Source: Bacteroidales bacterium UBA7574 (GTDB taxonomy: Bacteria > Bacteroidota > Bacteroidia > Bacteroidales > Paludibacteraceae). Taken from it: a stretch of DNA of 20,449 nucleotides. Under the pieces are notes generated by a model that worked only from the letters and a program-made list of their open reading frames with translations, searched no databases and was not told where the DNA came from. The stretch covers positions 1 through 20,449 of the forward strand of contig DLLA01000066.1 of NCBI GenBank assembly GCA_002479035.1, given 5' to 3'. The position numbers were made by a program, and so were the translations under genes. Numbering within the stretch: the stretch's first letter is position 1; each line of letters begins with the position of its first letter. Below are positions 7,893-15,186 of the stretch, piece by piece.

Positions 7893-8269
7893 GCCAGTCT
7901 CCTTCTGACCCGACATTGCTCCGGTGGCGACAGTCCACGCAGCAGATACACACGCTTTTGGAGCAGCAGGAGCACCTGTTGGCAGACCTGCTCAATCAGC
8001 GGGATGCTGTATTGCGCACCACCAACGACTTCTTTGTGCAGGACGACTATGTTCGTCTGGTTGTAGAAATCAAAGCACGGGAACGCAATGGCGAACAATG
8101 GCCGTGCCGTTGGCATAGCCTGCCGATGTTGGCGGACGCACTCACGCCTGTTGTGGGTTGGATTGTCTCGCCCAACAGCCTTTGGCGTGCTTTCCGGCAA
8201 AGCCATAAATACGAGGATGACATCCGCCGCCGAACACTATCTCTCCGGCACACTACACGAAGCAAATAA
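7889..8269 (+). CDS. Hypothetical protein translationally coupled to the XRE regulator
   Basis: The start at 7889 overlaps the preceding stop (ATGA) and gives 126 residues; an upstream in-frame start at 7853 would overlap more and is less likely. Residues 10-45 form a Leu/Gln-rich helix or coiled coil (Q-I-H-T-L-L-E-Q-Q-E-H-L-L-A-D-L-L). The C-terminal half has a possible HTH-like part: M-L-A-D-A-L, then V-S-P-N-S-L-W-R-A-F-R-Q, ending in a very basic tail. I do not recognise a family. It could be a DNA-binding partner of the regulator or an accessory protein of a decayed mobile element. No catalytic motif is visible. Confidence 0.65.
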   Translation: MSQSPSDPTLLRWRQSTQQIHTLLEQQEHLLADLLNQRDAVLRTTNDFFVQDDYVRLVVEIKARERNGEQWPCRWHSLPMLADALTPVVGWIVSPNSLWRAFRQSHKYEDDIRRRTLSLRHTTRSK

Positions 8270-8330
8270 CACTCCATTACACGAACAATTGTATTTTAAC
8301 GCCGGTTGCCTTGAGAAAAACATTCTAATT

Positions 8331-8361
8331 TTGCATATATCATTCATTTGTTGTATCTTTG
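8331..8361 (+). promoter_or_regulatory. Promoter of the small ORF/DUF6169 pair
   Basis: TTG at 8331-8333, a 20-nt spacer and TATCTTTG at 8354-8361. Transcription would start near 8368, leaving a leader of about 110 nt before the ATG at 8480. A second -7-like sequence, TAATTTTG, overlaps the TTG (8326-8333). Confidence 0.75.
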
Positions 8362-8451
8362 CACTCCGTAGATATATGTATTCTACATAATAATGGTATG
8401 TTTTTTGTTGTAGATACCGAAACTACCATTTGTAACAAATAATAGAACTCC

Positions 8452-8470
8452 TTGCCGAGAGTATCGGCAA
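8452..8470 (+). promoter_or_regulatory. Leader hairpin just before the small ORF
   Basis: TTGCCGA (8452-8458) and TCGGCAA (8464-8470) form a perfect 7-bp stem with loop GAGTA. It ends 9 nt before the ATG at 8480, so it could control ribosome access or be a protein-binding site for autoregulation. No T-run follows. Confidence 0.55.
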
Positions 8471-8479
8471 ACTACTGAC

Positions 8480-8629
8480 ATGAAAGCAAATAGTTATAGT
8501 CGTCAAGAGCAGAATGTCTTCAGAAAAATGATTGAGGACAAGCGCGCCATTCGTTCATGCATTCAGTCAAACGGAGACATTAGAAAAATTGCAAATGAAC
8601 GAGGTATTAAGTTCGCTACACCCGTATGA
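8480..8629 (+). CDS. Small 49-residue protein upstream of DUF6169
   Basis: An ATG at 8480 opens a 49-codon frame ending in TGA at 8627-8629. The product is highly charged and helical: S-Y-S-R-Q-E-Q-N-V-F-R-K-M-I-E-D-K-R-A-I-R, then N-G-D-I-R-K-I-A-N-E-R-G-I-K-F, ending A-T-P-V. The frame lies directly downstream of a good promoter and a leader hairpin, and it overlaps the DUF6169 start in another frame by 35 nt. Its position and composition make it likely to be real. The tail resembles short conserved proteins I associate with Bacteroidales, but I cannot name a family. A role as antitoxin, regulator or coupling peptide for the DUF6169 protein is speculative. Confidence 0.65.
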   Translation: MKANSYSRQEQNVFRKMIEDKRAIRSCIQSNGDIRKIANERGIKFATPV

Positions 8630-9089
8630 TTTTGTACGGGAGAATGATACTGATTATTCTTTTCGGACTGATGCGGGGGTGGTCTATCGTGTCTATTTCT
8701 TAGATTATTCAGACCAGTTCCCGTTGCCCGTTACAGTGTATGAGTTTAATATTGAGCCTGTTGATAAAGAGGGGAATAAAAAGCGAGGCATGGATATTCG
8801 GATAGGTCATACGATTGTGTCTATCCTGACAAAATTCTTTGAGCGCAACACAAATGCAATGCTGATGGTATGTGATAGTACCGATGGTAGGGAATTTCAG
8901 CGCAAATTGCTATTCGAACGATGGTATAGCCAATATAGCAATGGCAAAATAACGAAAGTAGATGCCTCCCTTAACACAGAGGATTATATGCTCTATACCT
9001 CGTTGTTTGTACATGTCGATAATCCATACAAGAAGCAACTGATTGCGGCTTTTTATGATTTAGTAGCCCGCAATATGTGTCCGGAATAA
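8595..9089 (+). CDS. DUF6169-family protein
   Basis: From ATG 8595 the product is 164 residues (M-N-E-V-L-S-S-L-H-P-Y-D-F). The frame is open upstream to a TTG at 8532 (185 residues), but that start would lie deep inside the small ORF, and the family pattern begins near H-P-Y-D-F. Matching features are Y-S-F-R-T-D-A-G-V-V-Y-R-V-Y-F, R-I-G-H-T-I-V-S-I-L-T-K-F-F, M-V-C-D-S-T-D and R-K-L-L-F-E-R-W, and later D-N-P-Y-K-K. No enzymatic role is established for the family. No signal peptide or membrane segment is seen, so it is probably cytoplasmic. The 35-nt overlap with the 49-residue ORF suggests the two are translated together. No clear terminator follows. Confidence 0.75.
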   Translation: MNEVLSSLHPYDFVRENDTDYSFRTDAGVVYRVYFLDYSDQFPLPVTVYEFNIEPVDKEGNKKRGMDIRIGHTIVSILTKFFERNTNAMLMVCDSTDGREFQRKLLFERWYSQYSNGKITKVDASLNTEDYMLYTSLFVHVDNPYKKQLIAAFYDLVARNMCPE

Positions 9090-9168
9090 ACAACTATCAG
9101 TTGTCCGAAATGTACATAATTTAGACTAGATTCATAGCACATTACAAATCAGCGTGCTACGTTTAGAA

Positions 9169-9213
9169 TATGGACAGTTGTCCATACTATATATTTTTTA
9201 TGGACAGCCGTCC
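9169..9213. repeat. Two inverted-repeat operator-like sites, 30 bp apart
   Basis: TATGGACAGTTGTCCATA (9169-9186) has a perfect 8-bp stem around GT. ATGGACAGCCGTCC (9200-9213) repeats the same core. The two ATGGACAG starts (9170, 9200) are exactly 30 bp apart, and the second site touches the TTG of the promoter at 9214. A partial copy, CAGTTGTCC, lies at 9098-9106. The layout fits a repressor or activator binding region. Confidence 0.6.
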
Positions 9214-9244
9214 TTGCAAAACGGCATTTCGTGTATTATCTTTG
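9214..9244 (+). promoter_or_regulatory. Orphan promoter upstream of the ATPase region
   Basis: TTG at 9214-9216, a 20-nt spacer and TATCTTTG at 9237-9244. No convincing gene follows before the ATPase gene at 9513, which has its own promoter. The -7 element and about 19 nt after it are nearly repeated at 10856-10882. Confidence 0.6.
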
Positions 9245-9350
9245 CACCGTCTTTCGAAAGTCATAGTGTCCCATTATAGTGAAATGCCTATAACGCATTC
9301 ACTTTTACGATGCGCCTTTATTATTTACGACCATTTGTTTATATCGGATT

Positions 9351-9433
9351 TTTCCATTTCTTGCAGTATATGGGTATAAAAACTTTCCATTTCTTGCAGT
9401 GCAACGTGGCAGAAATTTTCCATTTCTTGCAGT
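9351..9433. repeat. Three 17-bp direct repeats at exact 33-bp pitch
   Basis: TTTCCATTTCTTGCAGT occurs without mismatch at 9351-9367, 9384-9400 and 9417-9433, separated by two unrelated 16-bp spacers. The array ends 5 bp before the -33 TTG of the ATPase promoter. A fourth copy of the first 14 bases is at 10807-10820, just upstream of another promoter. Thirty-three bp is close to three helical turns, which suggests proteins binding on the same DNA face. Three copies with such short repeats and no cas genes do not make a CRISPR array. Confidence 0.85.
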
Positions 9434-9438
9434 GGGCG

Positions 9439-9469
9439 TTGTGTGTGTCGGATAAAATGGCTACCTTTG
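9439..9469 (+). promoter_or_regulatory. Promoter of the AAA/DUF4143 ATPase gene
   Basis: TTG at 9439-9441, a 20-nt spacer and TACCTTTG at 9462-9469. The leader of about 37 nt holds a small hairpin, CAACC/GGTTG (9481-9485, 9494-9498). The three phased repeats lie immediately upstream. Confidence 0.75.
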
Positions 9470-9512
9470 CGGTCGAATAACAACCTGTTAAAAGGTTGAT
9501 AGATTTCATATT

Positions 9513-10787
9513 ATGGAAATAACAAAAATACTACAAGACCAAAAACAAGAGTTGGCTGCAACAGATACCAATACGTTTTGCCCTCGGGAAGAAGAGAAAC
9601 TCTTCGATTTGGATAGTCCGTTGGCACAGGTGGTGATAGGTGTCCGGCGTAGCGGCAAGTCCACCTTGTGCATAAAAGTGCTTAAAGAAAAAGGCATCTG
9701 TTTCGGCTATGTCAATTTCGATGACGAGCAACTATCAAGCCTGCAAGCCGAGCAACTGAATGACGTGCTGGACGCGGTATATAAGGTATATGGTGACGTG
9801 ACCCATATTTTTTTTGACGAGATACAGAACGTGCCCAAGTGGTCGCTGTTTGCCAACCGTCTTTTGCGGCAAGGTGTGCACCTCATACTGACAGGGAGCA
9901 ACGCCAACCTGCTGTCGGGCGAATTGGCAACCCACCTCACAGGGCGGTACAATCAGATAGAGTTGTATCCGTTTTCCTTTGGGGAGTATTGCAAGGTGCG
10001 CGGTGTAGATACCGAGACTGACAGCACGAAAGCCAATGCCCTGCGCTACCGTGCCTTGGAGGAGTACATGCAACAGGGCGGTTTTCCCGAACTCCTGCAC
10101 CTTAAAAACCCGCACACCTACACGCTGTCACTCCTCAATGCCGTGATAAACAAGGATATATGCAAACGGTATAATGTAAAGTATCAGCGGACATTGACAG
10201 ATATGGCAAACGGTGTATTGGACAAATTCTGTCAGGAAATATCGTTCCAACAGTTGCAGAAGCAATACGAATTAGGATCACTGCATACGGCAAAGCAGTA
10301 CCTACACTACCTGCAAGAAGCGTATTTGGTGAGGTTGCTGCCCTTATATACCTTCAAGAGCAAGGACAGGCAAACAGCGCGAAAATGCTATGCCGTGGAC
10401 CCTGCGTTCATCACCAACCACGAAGACATGCTGCAAACACCCAACTTGGGTTGGCGACTGGAGAATGTGGTTGCCATAGAACTGATGCGGCGCATGGACA
10501 GCGAGATAGAGAGTCTGTTTTATTATCGAAAACCGAAAGACTTTGAAGTGGACTTTGTGCGCGTCAAGATGAGCAGGATAGAAGAGTTGGTGCAAGTAAC
10601 ATACGATTTCCGCGAGCCCGCGACCAAACAGTACAACCGCGAGATAGGCGGTCTGATAAAGGGCGCACGATTGACCCAGTGCGACACCTTGACCCTCGTG
10701 ATGATGGACGGCAAGCCACAGACCATAGAAAAAGACGGCTACTGTATTCATTGCGTTAGCGCCACAGACTGGTTGTTGCAACGCTGA
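9513..10787 (+). CDS. AAA-family ATPase with DUF4143 C-terminal domain
   Basis: The 424-residue product has a Walker A motif G43-V-R-R-S-G-K-S-T51, a Walker B motif with F-F-D102-E103, and the sensor-like segment L-I-L-T-G-S-N-A-N-L-L-S-G-E-L-A followed by T-G-R-Y and Y-P-F-S-F. This is the AAA_14 type. The C-terminal part (about 205-400) is the DUF4143 region, with Y-Y-R-K and F-E-V-D-F-V near residues 337-350, a nuclease-like pattern seen in this family. These proteins are very abundant in Bacteroidales, often in many paralogues. Their role is unclear; links to DNA handling or defence have been suggested. The gene stands alone with its own promoter and repeat array, and repeated promoter pieces flank it, suggesting local duplication of such a gene or its control region. 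Confidence 0.88.
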   Translation: MEITKILQDQKQELAATDTNTFCPREEEKLFDLDSPLAQVVIGVRRSGKSTLCIKVLKEKGICFGYVNFDDEQLSSLQAEQLNDVLDAVYKVYGDVTHIFFDEIQNVPKWSLFANRLLRQGVHLILTGSNANLLSGELATHLTGRYNQIELYPFSFGEYCKVRGVDTETDSTKANALRYRALEEYMQQGGFPELLHLKNPHTYTLSLLNAVINKDICKRYNVKYQRTLTDMANGVLDKFCQEISFQQLQKQYELGSLHTAKQYLHYLQEAYLVRLLPLYTFKSKDRQTARKCYAVDPAFITNHEDMLQTPNLGWRLENVVAIELMRRMDSEIESLFYYRKPKDFEVDFVRVKMSRIEELVQVTYDFREPATKQYNREIGGLIKGARLTQCDTLTLVMMDGKPQTIEKDGYCIHCVSATDWLLQR

Positions 10788-10806
10788 ACAGGAAGTCGTA
10801 AAAAAC

Positions 10807-10863
10807 TTTCCATTTCTTGCCTTGCCCTAATTTGGTATACATCGTTCGTCTGTCGTATCTTTG
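10807..10863 (+). promoter_or_regulatory. Fourth repeat copy plus promoter downstream of the ATPase gene
   Basis: TTTCCATTTCTTGC (10807-10820) is followed by TTG (10832-10834), a 21-nt spacer and TATCTTTG (10856-10863). The segment from 10856 to 10882 matches 9237-9263 with two differences. It could be a second promoter for the HD-domain gene or the remnant of a lost ATPase paralogue. Confidence 0.6.
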
Positions 10864-10925
10864 CACCGTCTGTCGAAAGGCAAGGTCTTGTTGCCGCCGT
10901 AGAAGGGTGACATTTTCATTTATGT

Positions 10926-10956
10926 TTGTACACTCGACTTATTTGTTGTATCTTTG
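10926..10956 (+). promoter_or_regulatory. Promoter of the HD-domain gene
   Basis: TTG at 10926-10928, a 20-nt spacer and TATCTTTG at 10949-10956. The start would be near 10963, giving a leader of only about 16 nt before the ATG at 10979. Confidence 0.75.
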
Positions 10957-10978
10957 TAGTCGATAATTCTTGTTTTGT

Positions 10979-12193
10979 ATGCGGAAGATAGTGAATGACC
11001 CTGTGTTTGGTTTTTTGTCGGTGCCTAATGACGTGCTGCTCAATGTGTTGCAACACCCTTATGTGCAACGGTTGAACAGGATAAGGCAGTTAGGGTTGAG
11101 TTTTTTTGTGTATCCGGGAGCGATGCACAGTCGTTTCTTGCACTCGTTGGGGGCAATGCATCTGATGGAAGAAGCCATCACGTCGTTGCGCCAGAAAGGC
11201 GTGGATATATCTCATAATGAGGGCATTGCAGCCATGGCGGCGATACTGCTCCACGACATCGGACACGGTCCGTTCTCGCACGTGATGGAGCATACGCTGG
11301 TGGACGGCATCACGCATGAGGAGGTGAGCCTGCGGATGATGGAGCGGATTAACCGCGACTTGGGCGGGCAGTTGGATATGGCAATAGCGATATTCAAAGA
11401 CGAGTACCCGAAGCACTTCCTGCATCAGTTGATTAGCAGCCAGTTGGACGTGGACAGGTTGGACTATCTCTGCCGTGATTCGTTCTTCTGCGGGGTGACG
11501 GAGGGGAGTGTGGCGAGTGCGCGCATACTGAAGATGATGAATGTGGTGGACGACAAACTGGTGGTGGAGGCAAAGGGCATCTATTCGGTGGAGAAGTTCC
11601 TCGTGGCACGGCGGCTGATGTACTGGCAGGTGTATCTGCACAAGACATCGGTGGCTGCTGAGCAGTTGCTAATCAAGATATTAGAGCGTGCCAAACGGTT
11701 GGCGACAGAGGGCAAGGAGTTGTTCTGTTCGCCTGCGTTGCACTATTTCCTGTACAACCATGTTACAGCAGAGGAGTTTGCGGCGAGCGACTACCCGTTG
11801 GAGCAATACGCGTTGCTGGACGACTCGGACATAATGAGTGCCATCAAGGTGTGGATGAGCAGCGATGACAAGGTGTTAAGTATTCTGAGTCAGTGCTTTA
11901 CGAACAGACGGTTGTTCAAAGGACGGCTGCTGGACAAGCCCTTGAGTGAGGAGGAAAAGCAGGATTTGCGTGAGCAGTATGCCGCACATTTCGGAGTGAG
12001 CGGGCAGGACGCGGAGGACTTCTTTGTGGAGCATGTGTCGACCTCGAACACCTATTCGGAGAAGGATGACTCGATAGATATTCTATTCAAAGATGGCACC
12101 ACGCGCGACATTGCCGAGGCGTCGGATATGCTTAATCTGCAGACGCTCACCTACAAACCAAGGAAACTGTACCTCTTTTATTACAAGATATAA
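10979..12193 (+). CDS. HD-domain phosphohydrolase (dNTPase-like)
   Basis: I choose the ATG at 10979 (404 residues) over the in-frame TTG at 10970, because the product then begins M-R-K-I-V-N-D-P-V-F-G, the usual family start. HD-superfamily metal ligands are visible: H50/H55 in M-H-S-R-F-L-H-S-L-G, H92-D93 in L-L-H-D-I-G-H-G-P-F-S-H, and D157 to D162 in L-D-V-D-R-L-D-Y-L. This set resembles deoxynucleoside triphosphate triphosphohydrolases and YwfO-like proteins, but the substrate cannot be read from the sequence. The gene lies 38 bp before lpxD on the same strand with no terminator between, so they are probably one operon. An HD gene just before lpxD is, as I recall, common in Bacteroidales genomes. 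Confidence 0.88.
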   Translation: MRKIVNDPVFGFLSVPNDVLLNVLQHPYVQRLNRIRQLGLSFFVYPGAMHSRFLHSLGAMHLMEEAITSLRQKGVDISHNEGIAAMAAILLHDIGHGPFSHVMEHTLVDGITHEEVSLRMMERINRDLGGQLDMAIAIFKDEYPKHFLHQLISSQLDVDRLDYLCRDSFFCGVTEGSVASARILKMMNVVDDKLVVEAKGIYSVEKFLVARRLMYWQVYLHKTSVAAEQLLIKILERAKRLATEGKELFCSPALHYFLYNHVTAEEFAASDYPLEQYALLDDSDIMSAIKVWMSSDDKVLSILSQCFTNRRLFKGRLLDKPLSEEEKQDLREQYAAHFGVSGQDAEDFFVEHVSTSNTYSEKDDSIDILFKDGTTRDIAEASDMLNLQTLTYKPRKLYLFYYKI

Positions 12194-12231
12194 CCAACAT
12201 CTAACCAACCTATAACAAAAACAACCTTTAT

Positions 12232-13257
12232 ATGGAATTTTCAGCACAACAAATAGCCGCACTTTTAGGCGGGAAACTATACGGTAACGGCAACAAGACG
12301 GTGAGCGACGTAGCCCCTATTGAGCAGGCGACGGAGGGCAAACTGTGTTTCCTGTGCGAGGAGAAATATATGCATTACTTGGCTGATACACAGGCATCTG
12401 TGGTATTGGTAACGGCGGGGCTGCTGGGCGGCAAGGAACCGCAAAGCGGGGCAGCAGTGATTGCCGTGGAGAATGCCCGCAGTGCGATGGGGCAGTTGCT
12501 GCAATTGGTGGCAAAAGCCATGAACCCGCCGCGCAAAGGGATAGAGCAGCCGTGCTATATCAGCGAGGGCGTGGAGGTGCCCGAAGACGCATATATCGGG
12601 GCATTTGCCTATATCGGCAAGAATGTGCGGATAGGTAAGGGCGTGCAGATATATCCGAATACCTATATAGGTGATAATGTGCGTATTGGAGATGGAACGA
12701 TTCTGTATGCGGGGGTGAAAGTGTATTACAATTGCGTGGTAGGCAAGGGCTGTATCCTGCATGCGGGCGTGGTGGTAGGTGCCGACGGTTTCGGCTTTGA
12801 GCCCGACGCACAAGGGGTGAACCAGAAACTGCCGCAGATAGGCAATGTGGTGATTGAGGACGACGTGGAGATAGGTGCCAACACGACCGTGGACAGGGCA
12901 ATGATGGGCAGCACACGCATACATCGTAACGTGAAGATTGACAACCTCGTGCAGGTGGCTCACAATGTGGAAGTGGGTGAATCGACGTTCCTCTGTGCGC
13001 AGGTGGGGATTGCCGGCTCCACCAAAGTGGGCAGCCATTGTATCCTTGCCGGACAGGTGGGCGTGGCAGGGCATATTGCGATTGCAGATAATTGTGTGTT
13101 CGGTGCGCAGACAGGCGTGGCAGGCAGCGTGCGCAAGGCAGGTATGTACCAAGGTTCGCCTGCCATTGACGCGATGAACTGGCGGCGGTCGAGTGTGGGC
13201 TTCAAGCAGTTGCCCGACATTATTCGGAAAATAAATCAATTAGAAACCAAGAATTAA
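12232..13257 (+). CDS. lpxD: UDP-3-O-acylglucosamine N-acyltransferase
   Basis: LpxD transfers a 3-hydroxyacyl chain from acyl carrier protein to the 2-amino group of UDP-3-O-acylglucosamine, the third step of lipid A synthesis, in the cytoplasm. The 341-residue product has the N-terminal uridine-binding domain ([21 protein letters not shown]). From about residue 105 come hexapeptide repeats of a left-handed beta helix ([20 protein letters not shown]). The catalytic His is probably H244 in V-A-H-N-V-E-V-G. The end has Y-Q-G-S-P-A and [12 protein letters not shown]. Length is normal. It probably shares the HD-gene promoter. The lpxC/fabZ and lpxA genes, which I recall following lpxD in many Bacteroidales, are not here. 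Confidence 0.95.
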   Translation: MEFSAQQIAALLGGKLYGNGNKTVSDVAPIEQATEGKLCFLCEEKYMHYLADTQASVVLVTAGLLGGKEPQSGAAVIAVENARSAMGQLLQLVAKAMNPPRKGIEQPCYISEGVEVPEDAYIGAFAYIGKNVRIGKGVQIYPNTYIGDNVRIGDGTILYAGVKVYYNCVVGKGCILHAGVVVGADGFGFEPDAQGVNQKLPQIGNVVIEDDVEIGANTTVDRAMMGSTRIHRNVKIDNLVQVAHNVEVGESTFLCAQVGIAGSTKVGSHCILAGQVGVAGHIAIADNCVFGAQTGVAGSVRKAGMYQGSPAIDAMNWRRSSVGFKQLPDIIRKINQLETKN

Positions 13258-13287
13258 CAACCACATTAGTTGCAACTCTTAATTCTT
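13249..13287. terminator. Putative bidirectional terminator between lpxD and the acyl-CoA ligase gene
   Basis: AAGAATTA (13249-13256) pairs with TAATTCTT (13280-13287), and an inner CAAC/GTTG can extend the structure. It sits between two convergent genes and includes the lpxD stop codon. It is AT-rich with no long T-run, so the call is moderate. Confidence 0.5.
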
Positions 13288-13300
13288 CATTCTTAATTTC

Positions 13301-14926
13301 TCATTTATACAGGAAGCGTTTGATGCTGCGCTTGGGGGTTTTCTCGAAGGGCTCTTTCTTGATTTCGATGTCACTGACTTGGGAGTAGGATGGGATGAGG
13401 GCGTTCAGTTTCTTCAGGTTCTCTTTCATCAGACGCTCTATCTCTTCCAATGAGAATTTGCGGGTGGTCTGCTCGTCGGGGAAGACCAATCCTACGAGTT
13501 TGCCCTCGCGCTCCACAATAATAGACTCGCCGACACCCTCCTGATTGTTGAGTTTGTCCTCTATCTCCTCCGGATAGATGTTCTGGCCCGATGCGCCGAG
13601 AATCATAGTCTTGTTGCGTCCTTTGATGAAGATGTTGTGCTTCTTGTCCATGTATCCGAGGTCGCCGGTGTGCATCCACCCGTCTTCGGTGAAGGCGGCG
13701 CGTGTGGCTTCTTCGTTTTTGTAGTAGCCCATCATGACGTTTTCGCCGCGGACAAGGATTTCACCCACGCCCTGCGAGTTGATGTCTGCTATCTTCACCT
13801 CCATATTGGCTACGGGTCGTCCTCCCGACTGGGCTACGAAGTTCTTGGGGTGGGAACCTCCAATGAGCGGTCCGCACTCGGTCATGCCATAGCCGACGGA
13901 TATGGGGAAGTGTATGTCGATAAGGCACTTCTCTACGATAGGATTGATGGCTGCTCCACCACAGAGGAAGTAACGTATGTTGCCGCCAAACGCCTTCTTG
14001 AGGGCATTCTTGACTTTGCGTCGTATGATGTCTCCGAGAAGGGGTGTGCGCCAACAGAACTTGATGGCGGGTTTGGATATAAGCGGGTTGATATTCTTCT
14101 TGTGAATCTTCTCGATGACCAGCGGGACGGTAACGACCATATAGGGCTGCACATCCTGCAGGGCTTTGAGGAGGACACTCGGGGTAGGGCTCTTGGTGAG
14201 GAAATAGATATGCGTGCCTGCGCATAAGGGATAAAGGAACTCGCATATTTGTCCGAACATGTGTGCGAGCGGGAGCATGGAGACTAAGCGTTGGTTGGGC
14301 TCAACAGGCAGCAGGGTGAGTCCGATTTCTACGTTGTTGCTGAGTGAGCGTCCGCTGAGCATGACGCCTTTGGGCGAGCCGGTACTGCCGGAGGTGTAGT
14401 TGAGCAGTGCCAAGGCATCGGGGTCGGCGGTGAAGTGAATGTCTTCGGGTCGGACGGAGGTGGGGCAGGCAGCGTCCCACGCTTTGCGCGAGATGTCGGC
14501 AAGGGTGTCTGCGTGGCGCAGAATGGAGAAGTCCTCCATGGATATGATGGCATCGAGTTGTGCGAGGGGCTCGTGTTGGAGTTCGCGCCAGACATAGGGT
14601 CCGACGAAGAGCATGCGCGCATCGGAATGGGTGAGGAGTTTGCTGATGTCCGCCGCCTTGAAGTCCTGCAAGATACTGACTACGACACCCTCGTAGGTGG
14701 CAATGGCGAGGTATGCGATGACCCAGTTGGAACAGTTGCGGGAGGCAATGGCAATCTTGTCGCCTTTGCGTATTCCGAGCAGCCGGAAAAGGGCATGCAG
14801 ACGGAGTATGGCTTGCGCCATCCCGCCCCAAGTATATTCGCGGTTCTCGCCATAGTCGGTGAGAGCGGGTTGGTTCCATTGCTGATGTATCACACTGTTT
14901 AGATAGTGAAAATAATGATGGTTCAT
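13301..14926 (-). CDS. Long-chain fatty acid-CoA ligase (AMP-binding)
   Basis: The enzyme activates fatty acids with ATP to acyl-AMP and then acyl-CoA. I use the ATG at 14926 (541 residues, starting M-N-H-H-Y-F-H-Y-L), which leaves about 50 nt after the predicted transcription start; an in-frame ATG at 14974 would be almost leaderless, and 15034 lies upstream of the promoter. Visible motifs are Y-T-S-G-S-T-G-S-P-K-G (177-187), Y-G-M-T-E-C-G-P, H-T-G-D-L-G-Y, K-G-R-N-K-T-M-I-L, and the C-terminal T-P-K532-R-S-I-K with the catalytic Lys at 532 or 536. Length fits the short bacterial form. A thioesterase gene diverges from its promoter region, so the two may adjust the acyl-CoA pool together. 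Substrate chain length is not readable. Confidence 0.92.
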   Translation of the reverse strand: MNHHYFHYLNSVIHQQWNQPALTDYGENREYTWGGMAQAILRLHALFRLLGIRKGDKIAIASRNCSNWVIAYLAIATYEGVVVSILQDFKAADISKLLTHSDARMLFVGPYVWRELQHEPLAQLDAIISMEDFSILRHADTLADISRKAWDAACPTSVRPEDIHFTADPDALALLNYTSGSTGSPKGVMLSGRSLSNNVEIGLTLLPVEPNQRLVSMLPLAHMFGQICEFLYPLCAGTHIYFLTKSPTPSVLLKALQDVQPYMVVTVPLVIEKIHKKNINPLISKPAIKFCWRTPLLGDIIRRKVKNALKKAFGGNIRYFLCGGAAINPIVEKCLIDIHFPISVGYGMTECGPLIGGSHPKNFVAQSGGRPVANMEVKIADINSQGVGEILVRGENVMMGYYKNEEATRAAFTEDGWMHTGDLGYMDKKHNIFIKGRNKTMILGASGQNIYPEEIEDKLNNQEGVGESIIVEREGKLVGLVFPDEQTTRKFSLEEIERLMKENLKKLNALIPSYSQVSDIEIKKEPFEKTPKRSIKRFLYK

Positions 14927-14982
14927 TTCTGTTTCTGAAGTTGTTGGTTGTTCGTCTGCCCAATCTTTCCCCATTGCGGGCA

Positions 14983-14990
14983 CAAAGATA
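14983..14990 (-). promoter_or_regulatory. -7 element for the acyl-CoA ligase gene
   Basis: On the minus strand TATCTTTG reads from 14990 to 14983. No TTG lies at the ideal distance, so only the -7 element is supported. It helps rule out the longest start at 15034. Confidence 0.55.
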
Positions 14991-15186
14991 ACACTTTTTT
15001 CTCGAATAACCGCCCATACATCGAAAAAAGGCATCTTTTGTCCCGCTATTTGTGAAAGTCCCTATATGGTGCTTCCAAAATGCAACTTTATAGTGCATCT
15101 ACCGTTTGTTGGCACGTTCTTTGTACAGAGGTTCTGCGGAAGAGTTGTAGGGGGGAATGATTTGTGTAATTAATGTTTGATAGATT

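Noticed and set aside
9135..9159. Terminator after the DUF6169 gene
   Set aside because: TAGCAC/GTGCTA gives only a 6-bp stem with a 13-nt loop and no T-run, so the evidence is too weak.
9170..9379. 69-codon plus-strand ORF
   Set aside because: It starts inside an operator-like palindrome, runs through a promoter and into the phased repeats, and its product has no protein-like pattern.
9351..9433. CRISPR array
   Set aside because: Only three 17-bp repeats with 16-bp spacers, adjacent to a promoter and without cas genes; phased protein-binding sites fit better.
12277..13239. 320-codon open frame on the minus strand, His-rich
   Set aside because: It is antisense to lpxD; the His-rich composition mirrors lpxD codons, and no promoter or domain supports it.
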